NCBI RefSeq assembly: GCF_001687545.1
Contig: NZ_CP016545.1
Span: 1,597,001 to 1,661,000, forward strand
Direction of reading: 5' to 3'
Length of the DNA stretch: 64,000 bases
Source of the DNA: Paraurantiacibacter namhicola
GTDB lineage: Bacteria > Pseudomonadota > Alphaproteobacteria > Sphingomonadales > Sphingomonadaceae
The stretch's first letter is position 1; each line of letters opens with the position of its first letter. This document shows positions 19,164 to 28,877 of the stretch, one piece after another. The position numbers were made by a program, and so were the translations under genes. The notes under the pieces were generated by a model. It made no database searches. It saw only the letters and a list, made by a program, of their open reading frames with translations, and was not told the DNA's origin.

Positions 19164-20069
19164 ATGACGTTCACAAGCAATGTGCTGAAAGACGGGCTGT
19201 CCCGCATCCAGCGCGAGATCGACGCCGCCTTCGACGCGCAATTGCCCGTGCCGGACGACATGAGCGCGTCGCTGGTGGAGGCCATGCGCTATGCGGCCAT
19301 CGGCGGCGGCAAGCGGGTCCGCCCCTTGCTGGTCGCCAGCGTCGCGGAATTGCACAATGGTTCGCGCGAACAGGCCGTGCGGGCCGGCTGTGCGATCGAG
19401 GCGATCCACGTCTATTCGCTGATCCATGACGATCTGCCCTGCATGGACGATGACGACCTGCGCCACGGCAAGCCTACGCTGCATAAGAAATATGACGACG
19501 CCATCGCCGTTTTGGCGGGGGATTCGCTCCACGCACTGGCCTTCGACCTGCTGGCCTCGCCTGAAATGAGCAACGACCCGGCCGTCCGCGCCGAACTCGT
19601 CCATGCGCTCGCCAGCGCCAGCGGGCATAAGGGCATGGCGGGTGGCCAGGTGATGGACATTGCGGCGGAGGAAGCGGGCGGAGACCTGGACCTCCATACC
19701 ATAACGCGCCTCCAGCAGCTGAAGACCGGCGCGCTGCTTGGCGCGGCGGTGGAGATGGGCGCCATCATTGGCCGCGTGCCTTCCGAGGGGCGCAGCCATC
19801 TGCGCAATTACGCCCGCGACATCGGCCTCGCCTTCCAGATCGCGGACGATTTGCTGGACGTTGAAGGCGACGAGGAAGCCGCGGGCAAGGCGCTGCGGAA
19901 GGATGATGCAGCCGGGAAACAGACCTTCGTCACACTGATGGGCGCCGAACAGGCCCGCGCCCAGGCAAGCGCGCTGGCCGACCAGGCCATCGGCCACCTC
20001 AGCGCCTATGGCAGCGAGGCGGACATATTGCGCGAACTGGCGCGCTTTATCGTGGAGCGGGATCGGTGA
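19164..20069 (+). CDS. ispA: Farnesyl-diphosphate synthase / short-chain polyprenyl synthase
   Basis: Condenses isopentenyl and allylic diphosphates. The protein has 301 aa. The first aspartate-rich motif is HDDLPCMDDDDLR (about 88-100) and the second is QIADDLLDVEGD near residue 225. GGGKRVRP is the substrate-binding region. The ATG at 19164 is used. The stop overlaps the GTG of the next small lipoprotein gene. Confidence 0.94.
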   Translation: MTFTSNVLKDGLSRIQREIDAAFDAQLPVPDDMSASLVEAMRYAAIGGGKRVRPLLVASVAELHNGSREQAVRAGCAIEAIHVYSLIHDDLPCMDDDDLRHGKPTLHKKYDDAIAVLAGDSLHALAFDLLASPEMSNDPAVRAELVHALASASGHKGMAGGQVMDIAAEEAGGDLDLHTITRLQQLKTGALLGAAVEMGAIIGRVPSEGRSHLRNYARDIGLAFQIADDLLDVEGDEEAAGKALRKDDAAGKQTFVTLMGAEQARAQASALADQAIGHLSAYGSEADILRELARFIVERDR

Positions 20070-20419
20070 GATACCTGCTTTGCTTGACCGCACTCCTGAT
20101 GTCCGCTGGTTGTGACAGAAACCGCGAGGTCTATCTGTTCGATATTGTGGAAATGGAGCCTTGTAAGCCATTTGATCAGGTCCGCGTTACCAGCGAAATG
20201 GCTGGAATCCTCCACCCTCAGGACGGTACGGATACGACCACATTCAAGGTCAGCGCCGAGTGCTTACGGAAGACGAGGCTGGCGGCGAAAAATGCCGGAT
20301 TCCTGCCCGCTGAAGATGGAAGGGATATGTATTATTCATTCGCCCGGCCGGGACTAATTCACCAGATCTTTTTCGATGAATCCGGACTTACGGTGGTTTG
20401 GGAGCGGATTGAAACATGA
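20066..20419 (+). CDS. Small lipoprotein inserted between ispA and coaD
   Basis: A 117-aa protein with a lipobox (LMSAGC, Cys16) after a short signal, so it should be a lipid-anchored envelope protein. I recognise no domain. It starts with GTG overlapping the ispA stop (GTGA) and its own stop overlaps the coaD ATG by four bases, so it is coupled on both sides. Its codons are visibly more AT-rich than those of its neighbours, suggesting later acquisition into the operon. Confidence 0.75.
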   Translation: MRYLLCLTALLMSAGCDRNREVYLFDIVEMEPCKPFDQVRVTSEMAGILHPQDGTDTTTFKVSAECLRKTRLAAKNAGFLPAEDGRDMYYSFARPGLIHQIFFDESGLTVVWERIET

Positions 20420-20928
20420 CTAAACGCATCGGCATCTACCCCGGCACCTTCGACCCGATCACGCTCGGCCATGCGGATATCATCCGGCGGGGTGCGAAGC
20501 TGGTGGATCGGCTGATTATCGGCGTCACCACCAATCCCAGCAAGAACCCCATGTTCACGCCGGACGAGCGGATGGAGATGGTCCGCAATGAAGTCGCGCG
20601 GATGGAAATTCCCAATGTCGAGGTGCAGGGCTTCAACGCGCTGCTGATGAAATTTGCCGAGCATGTGAATGCCAGCGTTGTCGTACGCGGCCTGCGCGCG
20701 GTCGCGGACTTCGAATACGAATACCAGATGGCCGGCATGAACCAGCAGTTGAACGACGATATCGAAACCGTCTTCCTGATGGCGGATGTCTCGCTGCAGC
20801 CCATTGCCAGCAAGCTGGTGAAGGAAATCGCGGTCTATGGCGGGGACATCGCGCCCTTTGTCAGCCCGGAAGTTAAGGCGCTCGTCGATGCGCGCGTCGA
20901 AAAGAACGGCCGCAAGGGCGATCTCTAG
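20416..20928 (+). CDS. coaD: Phosphopantetheine adenylyltransferase CoaD
   Basis: Adenylates 4'-phosphopantetheine in CoA synthesis. The protein is 170 aa with the nucleotidylyltransferase motif TFDPITLGHADI near residues 10-21, and VVRGLRAVADFEYEYQMAGMN-type region at 94-114, which carries the conserved RGLR. The ATG overlaps the lipoprotein stop. Confidence 0.96.
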   Translation: MTKRIGIYPGTFDPITLGHADIIRRGAKLVDRLIIGVTTNPSKNPMFTPDERMEMVRNEVARMEIPNVEVQGFNALLMKFAEHVNASVVVRGLRAVADFEYEYQMAGMNQQLNDDIETVFLMADVSLQPIASKLVKEIAVYGGDIAPFVSPEVKALVDARVEKNGRKGDL

Positions 20929-21016
20929 CCGGGCCGCGCCGCCAATCCCGTTCATTGCGGTGTCAGCCGCATCCCGCTATCGCGCCGACAAGACACAGTC
21001 CGGGACCCGTATTTAC

Positions 21017-21718
21017 ATGTTCAAACGCCTTACCGCTTCCATCCTCGCCGCCTCCATCGCCTTCGGCCCTGCCGCTGCGCAGGAAGCCCCGGCAGAGGCC
21101 ACGCCCGAAGCGCCGCGCACCATGCGCATCGCCGTGCCGACCGACCTGAACGAGGATCGGGAGAACATCCTGTTCCTGGACCTTTCGAATGGTGAGCGCG
21201 TGGCAATCCGCCTGATGCCGGACTGGGCGCCGGGCCATGTTGAGCGGATCAAGCTGCTGACCCGCCAGGGCTTCTATGACGGCGTCGTTTTCCACCGCGT
21301 GATCGACGGCTTCATGGCGCAGACCGGCGATCCGACCGGCACGGGCGAGGGCGGCTCCACGCTCCCCGACCTCGAGAAGGAATTCAACCCGATGCCGCAC
21401 GTTCGCGGCACCGTTTCCATGGCGCGCCTTGGCGACAATGAGAACAGCGCGAACAGCCAGTTCTTCATCGTGTTCTACCCGCGCCTGGCGCTGGACCGCA
21501 ATTACACCAATTTCGGGCGCGTGATTGCCAATATGCCGGCGGTCGATGCCATCCAGCGCGGCGAACCGCCTGCGAACCCGACGTACATCGTCCAGGCCAG
21601 CATTGCGGCGGACAACAAGCCGCAGGCTTTCCCGCAGCCGGTGGCCGCGCCCGCGCAGATCGCTCCGCAGCTCGATGGCACCACGGTGGAAATCGTGCCG
21701 GGCACGGTGCAGGAGTAA
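21017..21718 (+). CDS. Periplasmic cyclophilin-type peptidylprolyl isomerase
   Basis: Prolyl isomerase of 233 aa with a signal peptide (cleavage after about AAAQ, residue 22). The cyclophilin core shows FHRVIDGFMAQTGDP and NSANSQFFIVF. A C-terminal Pro/Ala-rich tail of about 40 residues extends past the domain. The ATG at 21017 was chosen for the signal peptide. It is probably envelope-located, assisting folding of exported proteins. Confidence 0.9.
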   Translation: MFKRLTASILAASIAFGPAAAQEAPAEATPEAPRTMRIAVPTDLNEDRENILFLDLSNGERVAIRLMPDWAPGHVERIKLLTRQGFYDGVVFHRVIDGFMAQTGDPTGTGEGGSTLPDLEKEFNPMPHVRGTVSMARLGDNENSANSQFFIVFYPRLALDRNYTNFGRVIANMPAVDAIQRGEPPANPTYIVQASIAADNKPQAFPQPVAAPAQIAPQLDGTTVEIVPGTVQE

Positions 21719-21806
21719 TTCCTGCCTGACGCGCGGCGTTTGCGTGCTATTGGCGCGCTGACATGCGCGCCCTTCGACAAGCCCAAGATGATCGGAATCG
21801 ACTTTC

Positions 21807-22847
21807 ATGAAAGTCGATCTGTTCGATTTCGACCTTCCGCAGGACCTGATTGCCCTGCGTCCCGCGCGGCCGCGCGATGCCGCACGGATGCTGGTGGTGG
21901 ACGGGGATGCGCCCTTTGCGGATCGCACGGTCATGGACCTGCCGGGCATGCTGCGTCCGGGCGATGTGCTGGTGTTCAACGACACGCGCGTCATTCCCGC
22001 CCAGCTTGAAGGCCGCCGGGGCGAGGCCAGGATTGGCGCCACGCTGCACAAGCGTATCGACCTCAGGCGCTGGCAGGCCTTCATTCGCAATGCGAAGCGG
22101 CTGAAGACTGGCCAGCAGATCGAGTTTCCTGCCGGTGTGACGGCGATTGCGGAGACGCGGCACGAGGATGGCAGCTGGACGCTGGCCTTTGCCGGCGAAG
22201 AGCCGGTTGAGGTCCTGCTCGAGCGCGCCGGCCGCATGCCGCTGCCGCCCTACATCGCGGGCAAGCGCGCGACGGACGAGCAGGACAAGGCCGATTACCA
22301 GACCATGTTTGCGCGCGAAGACGGGGCCGTGGCAGCCCCCACGGCCGCGCTGCATTTCACGGACCGCCTGCTCGCTGCGCTGGACGAACGCGGTGTGCGG
22401 CGGGAAACGCTGACGCTGCACGTTGGTGCCGGGACTTTCCTGCCGGTGAAAGCCGAGGATACGGACGACCACCGCATGCATGCCGAATTCGGGCGCATCG
22501 ACGCGGAGACGGCAGAGCGCCTGAATGCCGCGCGAGCTTCCGGTGGACGCCTGATCGCCGTGGGGACCACCGTCCTGCGCCTGCTGGAAAGCGCGGCCGA
22601 TCCCGACGGCACGATTCAGCCCTTTGCCGATGACACCAGCATCTTCATCACACCGGGATACGCGTTTCGCGCCGTGGACGGCCTGATGACCAATTTCCAC
22701 CTGCCCAAATCCACTCTGATGATGCTGGTCAGCGCCCTGATGGGTCGCGAGCGGATGCAGGCCGTCTATGCCCACGCCATCGAAAACGGCTACCGTTTCT
22801 ATTCCTACGGCGATTCGTCGCTGCTGCTTCCGCAGGAGAATGCATGA
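21807..22847 (+). CDS. queA: S-adenosylmethionine:tRNA ribosyltransferase-isomerase QueA
   Basis: Makes epoxyqueuosine from preQ1 in the wobble position of His, Asp, Asn and Tyr tRNAs. The protein has 346 aa, normal. N-terminal [20 protein letters not shown] and the later [17 protein letters not shown] motif are typical. The end overlaps the next gene by ATGA. It is the first of a coupled run that ends in tgt. Confidence 0.96.
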   Translation: MKVDLFDFDLPQDLIALRPARPRDAARMLVVDGDAPFADRTVMDLPGMLRPGDVLVFNDTRVIPAQLEGRRGEARIGATLHKRIDLRRWQAFIRNAKRLKTGQQIEFPAGVTAIAETRHEDGSWTLAFAGEEPVEVLLERAGRMPLPPYIAGKRATDEQDKADYQTMFAREDGAVAAPTAALHFTDRLLAALDERGVRRETLTLHVGAGTFLPVKAEDTDDHRMHAEFGRIDAETAERLNAARASGGRLIAVGTTVLRLLESAADPDGTIQPFADDTSIFITPGYAFRAVDGLMTNFHLPKSTLMMLVSALMGRERMQAVYAHAIENGYRFYSYGDSSLLLPQENA

Positions 22848-23101
22848 ACGACTGGCTGATCCTCGCCGCCCTGATGTCGGTCTTTTACGCGGCAATCGCC
22901 ATCGCCCGTAAGACGAGTGGTCGGAAACGGATCCGCTACCTCTTCGGCATGGCCAGCCTTACTGCGTTTCTGCTGCTCATGTGGCCGGTGCTGACGGTCG
23001 GCGGCAAGGGCTTTGCAACGCAATTCACCCTCTGGCTGGGCATGACGGTGCTTGCCGGTGGCTACATCCTGTTCCTCGAACGCCAGGCGGACGCCGAATG
23101 A
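22844..23101 (+). CDS. Small membrane protein between queA and the ABC ATPase
   Basis: An 85-aa protein with three hydrophobic segments (about 3-20, 33-52, 60-78). It overlaps queA upstream and the ABC ATPase downstream by four bases each, so it is co-translated. No motif is recognised; association with the transporter is a guess from position. Confidence 0.75.
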   Translation: MNDWLILAALMSVFYAAIAIARKTSGRKRIRYLFGMASLTAFLLLMWPVLTVGGKGFATQFTLWLGMTVLAGGYILFLERQADAE

Positions 23102-24051
23102 CCGAACCGATCCTATCGCTCCGCGGGCTGGAGAAGACTTACAAGGGCGGGGTGCAGGCGCTGAAAGGCGTGGACCTCGATGTGCGCAAGGGAGAAATCT
23201 TTGCGCTGCTCGGCCCGAATGGTGCGGGCAAGACCACGCTGATCGGCGCAGTCTGCGGCATGGTGCGGCCCACTGGCGGCACGATGCACGCCTTCGGGCT
23301 GGACGTGGCGACAAAGTGGCGCGAGGCGCGCCGCCGCATCGGCCTTGTCCCGCAGGAACTGGCCTTCGACATGTTCGACAAGGTCATCCGGCAGGTCCGC
23401 TATTCGCGCGGCATGTTCGGCTGTTCGCCGGATGAGGCCCGGATCGAGGAGGTGCTGCGCGCACTCAGCCTGTGGGACAAGCGCGACGAGCAGATCCGCA
23501 ACTTGTCGGGCGGGATGAAGCGCCGGGTGATGATCGCCAAGGCGCTGGCCCACGATCCCGACCTGCTGTTCCTGGACGAACCCACGGCCGGCGTCGACGT
23601 GGAGCTGCGCCGCGACATGTGGCAGCAGATCGACGCCCTGCGCGCCCGCGGCGTCACCATCATCCTGACCACGCATTATATCGAGGAGGCCGAGGAAATG
23701 GCCGACCGCGTTGGCGTGATCGCCAAGGGCGAGATCCTGCTGGTGGATGACAAGGATGCCATCATGGCCAAGCTTGGCCGGACCGAGGCGCATTTTACCC
23801 TCAATCCGCCGCTGGCTGCCGTTCCTGCATCGCTGTCCGATTATCCCGTGCATCTGGACCAGGACGGCAGCGCGCTGGTCTATCGCGGCGGTGACGGGTC
23901 GGGGAAGGGCAAACAGGAAGTGGCCGATATCGCGCGGATATTGGTGCAGGAGAACGTGGCATTCACTGGCATCGATACGCGCGAAAGCTCCCTTGAGGAC
24001 ATATTCGTGGACCTGCTGCACGAGCGCGATGATCAGGAGCAGGCGGCATGA
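23098..24051 (+). CDS. ABC transporter ATP-binding protein (ABC-2 exporter)
   Basis: Cytoplasmic ATPase of 317 aa. Walker A is GPNGAGKTT (39-47), the signature is LSGGMKRR, Walker B is LLFLDEPTAG, and the switch histidine is in TTHYIEEAE. A C-terminal extension of about 80 residues follows the ABC domain, as in DrrA/NatA-type exporters. The next gene is the permease, overlapping by four bases. Substrate unknown. Confidence 0.94.
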   Translation: MTEPILSLRGLEKTYKGGVQALKGVDLDVRKGEIFALLGPNGAGKTTLIGAVCGMVRPTGGTMHAFGLDVATKWREARRRIGLVPQELAFDMFDKVIRQVRYSRGMFGCSPDEARIEEVLRALSLWDKRDEQIRNLSGGMKRRVMIAKALAHDPDLLFLDEPTAGVDVELRRDMWQQIDALRARGVTIILTTHYIEEAEEMADRVGVIAKGEILLVDDKDAIMAKLGRTEAHFTLNPPLAAVPASLSDYPVHLDQDGSALVYRGGDGSGKGKQEVADIARILVQENVAFTGIDTRESSLEDIFVDLLHERDDQEQAA

Positions 24052-24809
24052 ATATCCGGGGCGCGCTGGCGATCTATCGCAATGAGCTGATGCGGGCTTT
24101 CCGCACCATTTTCGGCTCCATCCTTTCGCCCGTCATCACCACATCGCTGTACCTGATTGTATTCGGCGCGGCGATGAGCGGGCGCATGCCGGGGCTCGGC
24201 GGTGCGGAATATGGCGCGTTCATCGTGCCCGGCCTGCTGATGCTCACGCTGCTATCGGAAAGCACCAGCAACGCCAGTTTCGGGATCTATATGCCCAAGT
24301 TCACCGGCGCGATTTACGAACTGCTCTCCGCCCCCGTGGGCGTGGCCGAAACGCTGGTCGGCTTCGTCGGGGCGGCGGCAACCAAGTCGCTGATCCTGGC
24401 GGTCATCATCATGGGCACGGCGGCGCTGATCGTGGATTATTCCATCGCCCATCCGATCCTGGCTTTCGGCTACATCATCCTGGTCTCGGCCGCCTTCAGC
24501 CTGTTCGGTTTCATCATCGGGCTGTGGGCTGACGGGTTCGAAAAGCTGCAGATCGTGCCGCTGCTGATCCTGATGCCGCTGACCTTCCTGGGCGGCACCT
24601 TCTACCCGATCAGTGTTCTGCCGGAGCCATGGCAGACGCTCGCGATGCTGAACCCGATCGTATACCTCGTCAGCGGGCTGCGCTGGACCTTCCTTGGCAC
24701 GGCGGACTTCCCGATTGCCGTGTCCTTCGGCTTCACGATCGGCTTCCTCGTGCTGTGCGTGGGCATCATCGCAGTCATCTTCCGCACGGGGTGGCGTTTG
24801 CGCGAGTGA
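24048..24809 (+). CDS. ABC-2 type transporter permease
   Basis: Integral membrane partner of the preceding ATPase, 253 aa with about six hydrophobic segments. The central ELLSAPVGVAETLVGF region matches the coupling region of ABC-2 permeases, and the late FLGGTFYPISVLPEPWQ segment is the conserved signature. ATP-driven export of an unknown compound. Start ATG overlaps the ATPase stop. Confidence 0.92.
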   Translation: MNIRGALAIYRNELMRAFRTIFGSILSPVITTSLYLIVFGAAMSGRMPGLGGAEYGAFIVPGLLMLTLLSESTSNASFGIYMPKFTGAIYELLSAPVGVAETLVGFVGAAATKSLILAVIIMGTAALIVDYSIAHPILAFGYIILVSAAFSLFGFIIGLWADGFEKLQIVPLLILMPLTFLGGTFYPISVLPEPWQTLAMLNPIVYLVSGLRWTFLGTADFPIAVSFGFTIGFLVLCVGIIAVIFRTGWRLRE

Positions 24810-24827
24810 TTTAGTAGCGCGGCGGCG

Positions 24828-25787
24828 ATGTCCATGCCTCGCCTCGCTTTCCTGCCTCTCGCGCTTGCAGCAACCGCATTCTCCGCCGATCCCGCCCATG
24901 CGGACGTGCCGGAACCGGTGCGCGCAATGATCGAAGCCGCCATCGCGACGGGCGATGCGGACAAGGTCGCCACCGTGGTAGAGCTGGCCAAACAGACCAA
25001 TCCTGACGACACCGCGGAAATCGACGCGATGCACGGCGCCTTCTTGCAGCAGAAGGAGGAAGAGGCACGCCTCGCCGCCGCTGCGAAGGAGCAGGAATTG
25101 GCCGAGGCCGGCGTGCTCGACAACTGGAGCGGGGAAGGGCAGATCGGCGCCTTCCAGTCCAGCGGCAACACAGACAGCGTGGGCGTGTCCAGCATCCTCA
25201 AGCTGAAGCGCGAGGGCCTGGCGTGGAGTCACCGGATGCGCCTTTCCGCCGATTACCAGCGGACGAATGGCCAGACGACGCGCGAGCAGTTCCTCGCCAG
25301 TTACGAGCCGCGCTACCAGATCAACGACCGCCTGTTCGCTTACGGCCTGCTGCAATACGAGCGCGACCGGTTCCAGGGGTTTTCGGCGCGTTACGCGACC
25401 TCTGCCGGTATCGGTTACAAGGTGATTGCGACTCCGGACATGTCGCTTTCCATCAAGGCTGGTCCGGCTTTCCGGCGGACCGAGTTCGTGACTGGCCGCA
25501 GCGAGGACAGGCTGGCCGGGCTGGTAGGCCTCGACTTCGACTGGCGCATTTCGGACAGCATCAAGCTGACGCAGGACACCAATGCCGTGGCAGAAACTGG
25601 CGGGCAGGCGACCGTCATCTTCGACAGCTCCAACACCAGCCTGAACCTTATTACCGGCGTGGAAGCCAAGATCAGCGACAGCCTGAGCGCGCGCCTGTCC
25701 TATGCCATCGAGTATGACAGCAACCCGCCCGCTGGCGCCGTGGCGACAGACACGCTGACCCGTTTCACGCTGGTGTACGGTTTCTGA
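24828..25787 (+). CDS. DUF481-family outer-membrane protein
   Basis: Protein of 319 aa with a signal peptide (cleavage after about AHA, residue 25), a helical Ala/Glu-rich region to about 95, and then a beta-barrel-like DUF481 domain. The C terminus ends in Phe (TLVYGF), as in outer-membrane barrels. It begins 18 bases after the permease and ends on the tgt start base, so it is in the same message. Role unknown; salt- or stress-type barrels occur in this family. Confidence 0.83.
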   Translation: MSMPRLAFLPLALAATAFSADPAHADVPEPVRAMIEAAIATGDADKVATVVELAKQTNPDDTAEIDAMHGAFLQQKEEEARLAAAAKEQELAEAGVLDNWSGEGQIGAFQSSGNTDSVGVSSILKLKREGLAWSHRMRLSADYQRTNGQTTREQFLASYEPRYQINDRLFAYGLLQYERDRFQGFSARYATSAGIGYKVIATPDMSLSIKAGPAFRRTEFVTGRSEDRLAGLVGLDFDWRISDSIKLTQDTNAVAETGGQATVIFDSSNTSLNLITGVEAKISDSLSARLSYAIEYDSNPPAGAVATDTLTRFTLVYGF

Positions 25788-26923
25788 TGGCCAGCGCCCC
25801 GCGCTTCCAGTTCGATATCGCCGCCACGGACGGCAAGGCCCGCACGGGCACAATCCGCATGCAGCGCGGTGACATCCGCACGCCGGCCTTCATGCCGGTG
25901 GGCACGGCCGCAACCGTGAAAGCCATGAAGCCGGAAGCCGTGCGGGCGACGGGCGCGGACATCATCCTTGGCAACACTTACCACCTGATGCTGCGCCCGG
26001 GCGCGGAGCGCATGGCGAAGCTGGGCGGATTGCACAAATTCATGAACTGGCATCGCCCGATCCTGACCGATAGCGGCGGTTACCAGGTGATGAGCCTTTC
26101 CGACCTGCGCAAGCTGACCGAGGAGGGTGTGGAGTTCCGCAGCCATATCGACGGCAGCAAGCACATGCTCACCCCGGAACGCAGCATGGAAATTCAGCGC
26201 CTGCTGGGCAGCGACATCGTGATGGCATTCGACGAATGCCCACGTGCCGACCAGCCGCGCGATGTGATCGCATCCAGCATGGAGATGAGCATGCGCTGGG
26301 CAAAGCGCAGCCGCGACGCCTTCGATGCAGGCGAGGCCCATGCGGCGGGTGCGGCGCTGTTCGGTATCCAGCAGGGCGCGCTGGACGAGGAACTGCGTGG
26401 ACAGTCGGCAGAAGCGCTTCGTGAGATCGGTTTCGACGGCTATGCCATCGGCGGGCTCGCCGTGGGCGAGGGGCAGGAGGCGATGTTCGCCACGCTCGAC
26501 TTCGCGCCGGGGCAATTGCCGGAGGATCGCCCGCGTTACCTGATGGGGGTCGGCAAGCCGGACGATCTGGTCGGCGCAGTGGAGCGCGGGGTCGACATGT
26601 TCGATTGCGTACTGCCGAGCCGGTCGGGCCGCAACGGACAGGCGTTCACCTGGAACGGCCCGCTGAACCTGCGCAATGCGCGCTTCGCGGAGGACCTGGC
26701 GCCGCTGGACGAGCGATGCGCCTGCCCCACCTGCGGGACATACAGCCGGGCCTATCTGCACCACCTCGTCAAATCGCAGGAAATCCTCGGTGCGGTGCTG
26801 ATGACGGAGCATAATATCGGCTTCTACCAACAGCTGATGCAAGCGATGCGCGATGCGATTGGCGAGGGCCGCTTTGCCGCCTTCGCCGCCGATTTCCAGC
26901 GCGATTACCTGGGTGCCCAATGA
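25787..26923 (+). CDS. tgt: tRNA-guanine transglycosylase Tgt
   Basis: Swaps G34 for preQ1 in queuosine tRNAs, upstream of QueA. The protein has 378 aa. [17 protein letters not shown] is the catalytic/substrate region and [17 protein letters not shown] the zinc-binding motif. The end overlaps the SDR gene by four bases. It shares the transcription unit with queA but is separated from it by four genes. Confidence 0.96.
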   Translation: MASAPRFQFDIAATDGKARTGTIRMQRGDIRTPAFMPVGTAATVKAMKPEAVRATGADIILGNTYHLMLRPGAERMAKLGGLHKFMNWHRPILTDSGGYQVMSLSDLRKLTEEGVEFRSHIDGSKHMLTPERSMEIQRLLGSDIVMAFDECPRADQPRDVIASSMEMSMRWAKRSRDAFDAGEAHAAGAALFGIQQGALDEELRGQSAEALREIGFDGYAIGGLAVGEGQEAMFATLDFAPGQLPEDRPRYLMGVGKPDDLVGAVERGVDMFDCVLPSRSGRNGQAFTWNGPLNLRNARFAEDLAPLDERCACPTCGTYSRAYLHHLVKSQEILGAVLMTEHNIGFYQQLMQAMRDAIGEGRFAAFAADFQRDYLGAQ

Positions 26924-27606
26924 GCTGGCACCGGGCAGCGGTCATCGGCGCATCGGGCGGCATCGGTGCGGCGCTCTGCGATGCTTTGGAGGCGCGGGGC
27001 TGCGAAGTGGTTCGCTTCAATCGGAGCGGCGAGAACGCGATCGACCTTTCGGATGAGGCCAGCATCGCTGCCGCGGCCGATGGCATGCGGGACAGTCCGC
27101 CGGACCTCGTGCTGGTGGCGTCCGGCGTGCTCCATGTGGAGGGCGCGGGGCCGGAGAAGAGCTTTCGCGATCTCTCACCTGACCAGCTGGCCGCCTATTT
27201 CGCCATCAACGCCGCCGGCCCCGCGCTGGTGGCCAAGCATTTTCTGCCCCTATTCCCGCGCGACAGCCGCGCCGCCTTTGCCGCCATCGGCGCGCGAGTG
27301 GGCAGCATAACCGACAATGGTCTGGGTGGCTGGTACGGCTACCGCGCCAGCAAGGCGGCCCTTGCCATGCTGGTGAAGACGCTTTCGATTGAGCTTGGCC
27401 GCACGCACAAGCAGGCGCTTTGCGTCGCGCTGCATCCCGGCACGGTGGACACGAAGCTGAGCGAGCCGTTCCAGGGCAATGTGCCGGAAGGCAAGCTGTT
27501 CACACCGGAAAAGTCCGCTGGCGCCATGCTGGATGTGCTGGACGGCCTCGGCCCGCAGGACAGCGGCGGCCATTTCGCGTGGGATGGGCAGCGCATCGCG
27601 CCCTGA
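26920..27606 (+). CDS. Short-chain dehydrogenase/reductase
   Basis: SDR-fold NAD(P)-dependent oxidoreductase, 228 aa. GASGGIG (cofactor, about residues 10-16) and [10 protein letters not shown] (Tyr and Lys of the active site) are intact, with ALHPGTVDT after it. The family often has CsgA-like members; substrate unknown. Last gene of the queA-tgt run; a terminator follows. Confidence 0.92.
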   Translation: MSWHRAAVIGASGGIGAALCDALEARGCEVVRFNRSGENAIDLSDEASIAAAADGMRDSPPDLVLVASGVLHVEGAGPEKSFRDLSPDQLAAYFAINAAGPALVAKHFLPLFPRDSRAAFAAIGARVGSITDNGLGGWYGYRASKAALAMLVKTLSIELGRTHKQALCVALHPGTVDTKLSEPFQGNVPEGKLFTPEKSAGAMLDVLDGLGPQDSGGHFAWDGQRIAP

Positions 27607-27621
27607 TCCTGGCGTACATAC

Positions 27622-27652
27622 AAAAAGGGCGGCCCCGCAGGACCGCCCTCTT
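27622..27652. terminator. Bidirectional terminator between the SDR gene and rpsD
   Basis: GGGCGG (27627-27632) pairs with CCGCCC (27643-27648). Five A precede the stem, giving a T run for the minus-strand rpsD. On the plus strand CTCTTG follows, a weaker tail for the SDR transcript. Confidence 0.8.
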
Positions 27653-27672
27653 GTATCGTATCCGGTAACCGA

Positions 27673-28287
27673 TCAGCGCGAGTAAAACTCGACGACCAGG
27701 TTCGGTTCCATCGTGACGGGGTAAGGCACTTCGTCCAGCGTCGGAACGCGGCTGAAGCTGACCTTGTCGTCGCCGTCGACGGCCACGTATTCCGGGATTT
27801 CGCGCTCGGGCAGGCTCTGTGCTTCCGCGACCAGTGCCATTTCCTTGGCCTTGTCGCCCAGGCTGATCACGTCGCCCACATCGCAGCGGCGGCTCGCGAT
27901 GTTGCACTTCGTGCCGTTGACGCGGATGTGGCCGTGGCTGACGAGCTGGCGCGCGGCGAAGATCGTCGGCGCGAACTTGGCGCGGTACACGATCATGTCC
28001 AGGCGGCGCTCCAGCAGGCCGATAAGGTTCTGGCCGGTGTCGCCCTTCATGCTGCTCGCGTCCTTATAAGTGGACTTGAACTGCTTCTCGGTCACGTCGC
28101 CGTAATAGCCCTTCAGCTTCTGCTTGGCGCGCAGCTGCAGGCCGAAGTCGGACATCTTGCCCTTGCGACGCTGACCGTGCTGGCCGGGGCCGTAGGAACG
28201 CTTGTTGACCGGGGAATTCGGGCGACCCCAGATGTTTTCACCCATCCGGCGGTCGAGTTTGTACTTGGCGCTCTTGCGCTTCGACAT
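27673..28287 (-). CDS. rpsD: 30S ribosomal protein S4
   Basis: Primary 16S-binding protein, 204 aa. The N-terminal [20 protein letters not shown] is of the alphaproteobacterial type without zinc cysteines. The S4 domain begins near [20 protein letters not shown]. The start at 28287 is chosen by conservation. It stands alone here, outside the alpha operon, as is common in Alphaproteobacteria. Promoter at 28451-28478. Confidence 0.97.
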   Translation of the reverse strand: MSKRKSAKYKLDRRMGENIWGRPNSPVNKRSYGPGQHGQRRKGKMSDFGLQLRAKQKLKGYYGDVTEKQFKSTYKDASSMKGDTGQNLIGLLERRLDMIVYRAKFAPTIFAARQLVSHGHIRVNGTKCNIASRRCDVGDVISLGDKAKEMALVAEAQSLPEREIPEYVAVDGDDKVSFSRVPTLDEVPYPVTMEPNLVVEFYSR

Positions 28288-28450
28288 CAGTCTTCTCCAA
28301 TTTGCAGGACCGCGCCATTCGCGGCCGTTCAACCCGGCATCGCACCGCATGGCCAGTGTCCCAATGGACCACCATGCGCGGCTGCCGCTTCACCGGGGTG
28401 CGGAGCCAATCGAAGGTGCGCCAGAAGGCACACCGCCGAAGTGAAGCGCG

Positions 28451-28478
28451 CGCATAGCAGGACACGCGGCAAGGTCAA
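28451..28478 (-). promoter_or_regulatory. Candidate rpsD promoter
   Basis: On the minus strand TTGACC (28478-28473), a 16-base spacer and TATGCG (28456-28451). It leaves a leader of about 160 bases before rpsD. That is long enough to hold an S4-type autoregulatory structure, though I cannot identify one. Confidence 0.55.
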
Positions 28479-28561
28479 GCATTTGGTCCCGGCCTTGCGC
28501 CTGTGCAGGCTTGGCGCGGCCATACTCGACAAAGCCTGCGCTTTTGGCCAAGGCGCGCTGC

Positions 28562-28870
28562 ATGATCGAACACACCACCAATCCCGACGATTGCCGGTCC
28601 ATGCAGCAGGTGCGCGAAGGCGTGGATGCCACCGACCGGGCGCTGATGGAATTGCTGACGCGCCGCTATGGCTACATGCGCGCCGCCGCCCGTATCAAGC
28701 CGAGCCGGGACACCGTACGCGACGAAGCGCGCAAGGCGCAGGTCATCGAAAACGCCCGCGCGGATGCCGCAGTGCGCGCCCTTCCGGCAGACGATCTCGC
28801 GCAGATCTGGGACCAGCTCGTGGAAAGTTCCATCGCCTATGAACTGGCGGAATGGGACGCCACGCGCTGA
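28562..28870 (+). CDS. Chorismate mutase (AroQ type)
   Basis: A 102-aa all-helical chorismate mutase. The conserved RxxxxxxD (VREGVDATDRALMELLTRR), the KPSRDTVRDEARKAQV segment and the end-helix EEHxxWExx-like region (IWDQLVESSIAYEL) fit AroQ. It has no PheA fusion, so it is a monofunctional mutase of the small isochorismate-pyruvate-lyase-like type. It is convergent with the dioxygenase gene, seven bases apart. Confidence 0.87.
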   Translation: MIEHTTNPDDCRSMQQVREGVDATDRALMELLTRRYGYMRAAARIKPSRDTVRDEARKAQVIENARADAAVRALPADDLAQIWDQLVESSIAYELAEWDATR

Positions 28871-28877
28871 GCAGCGC

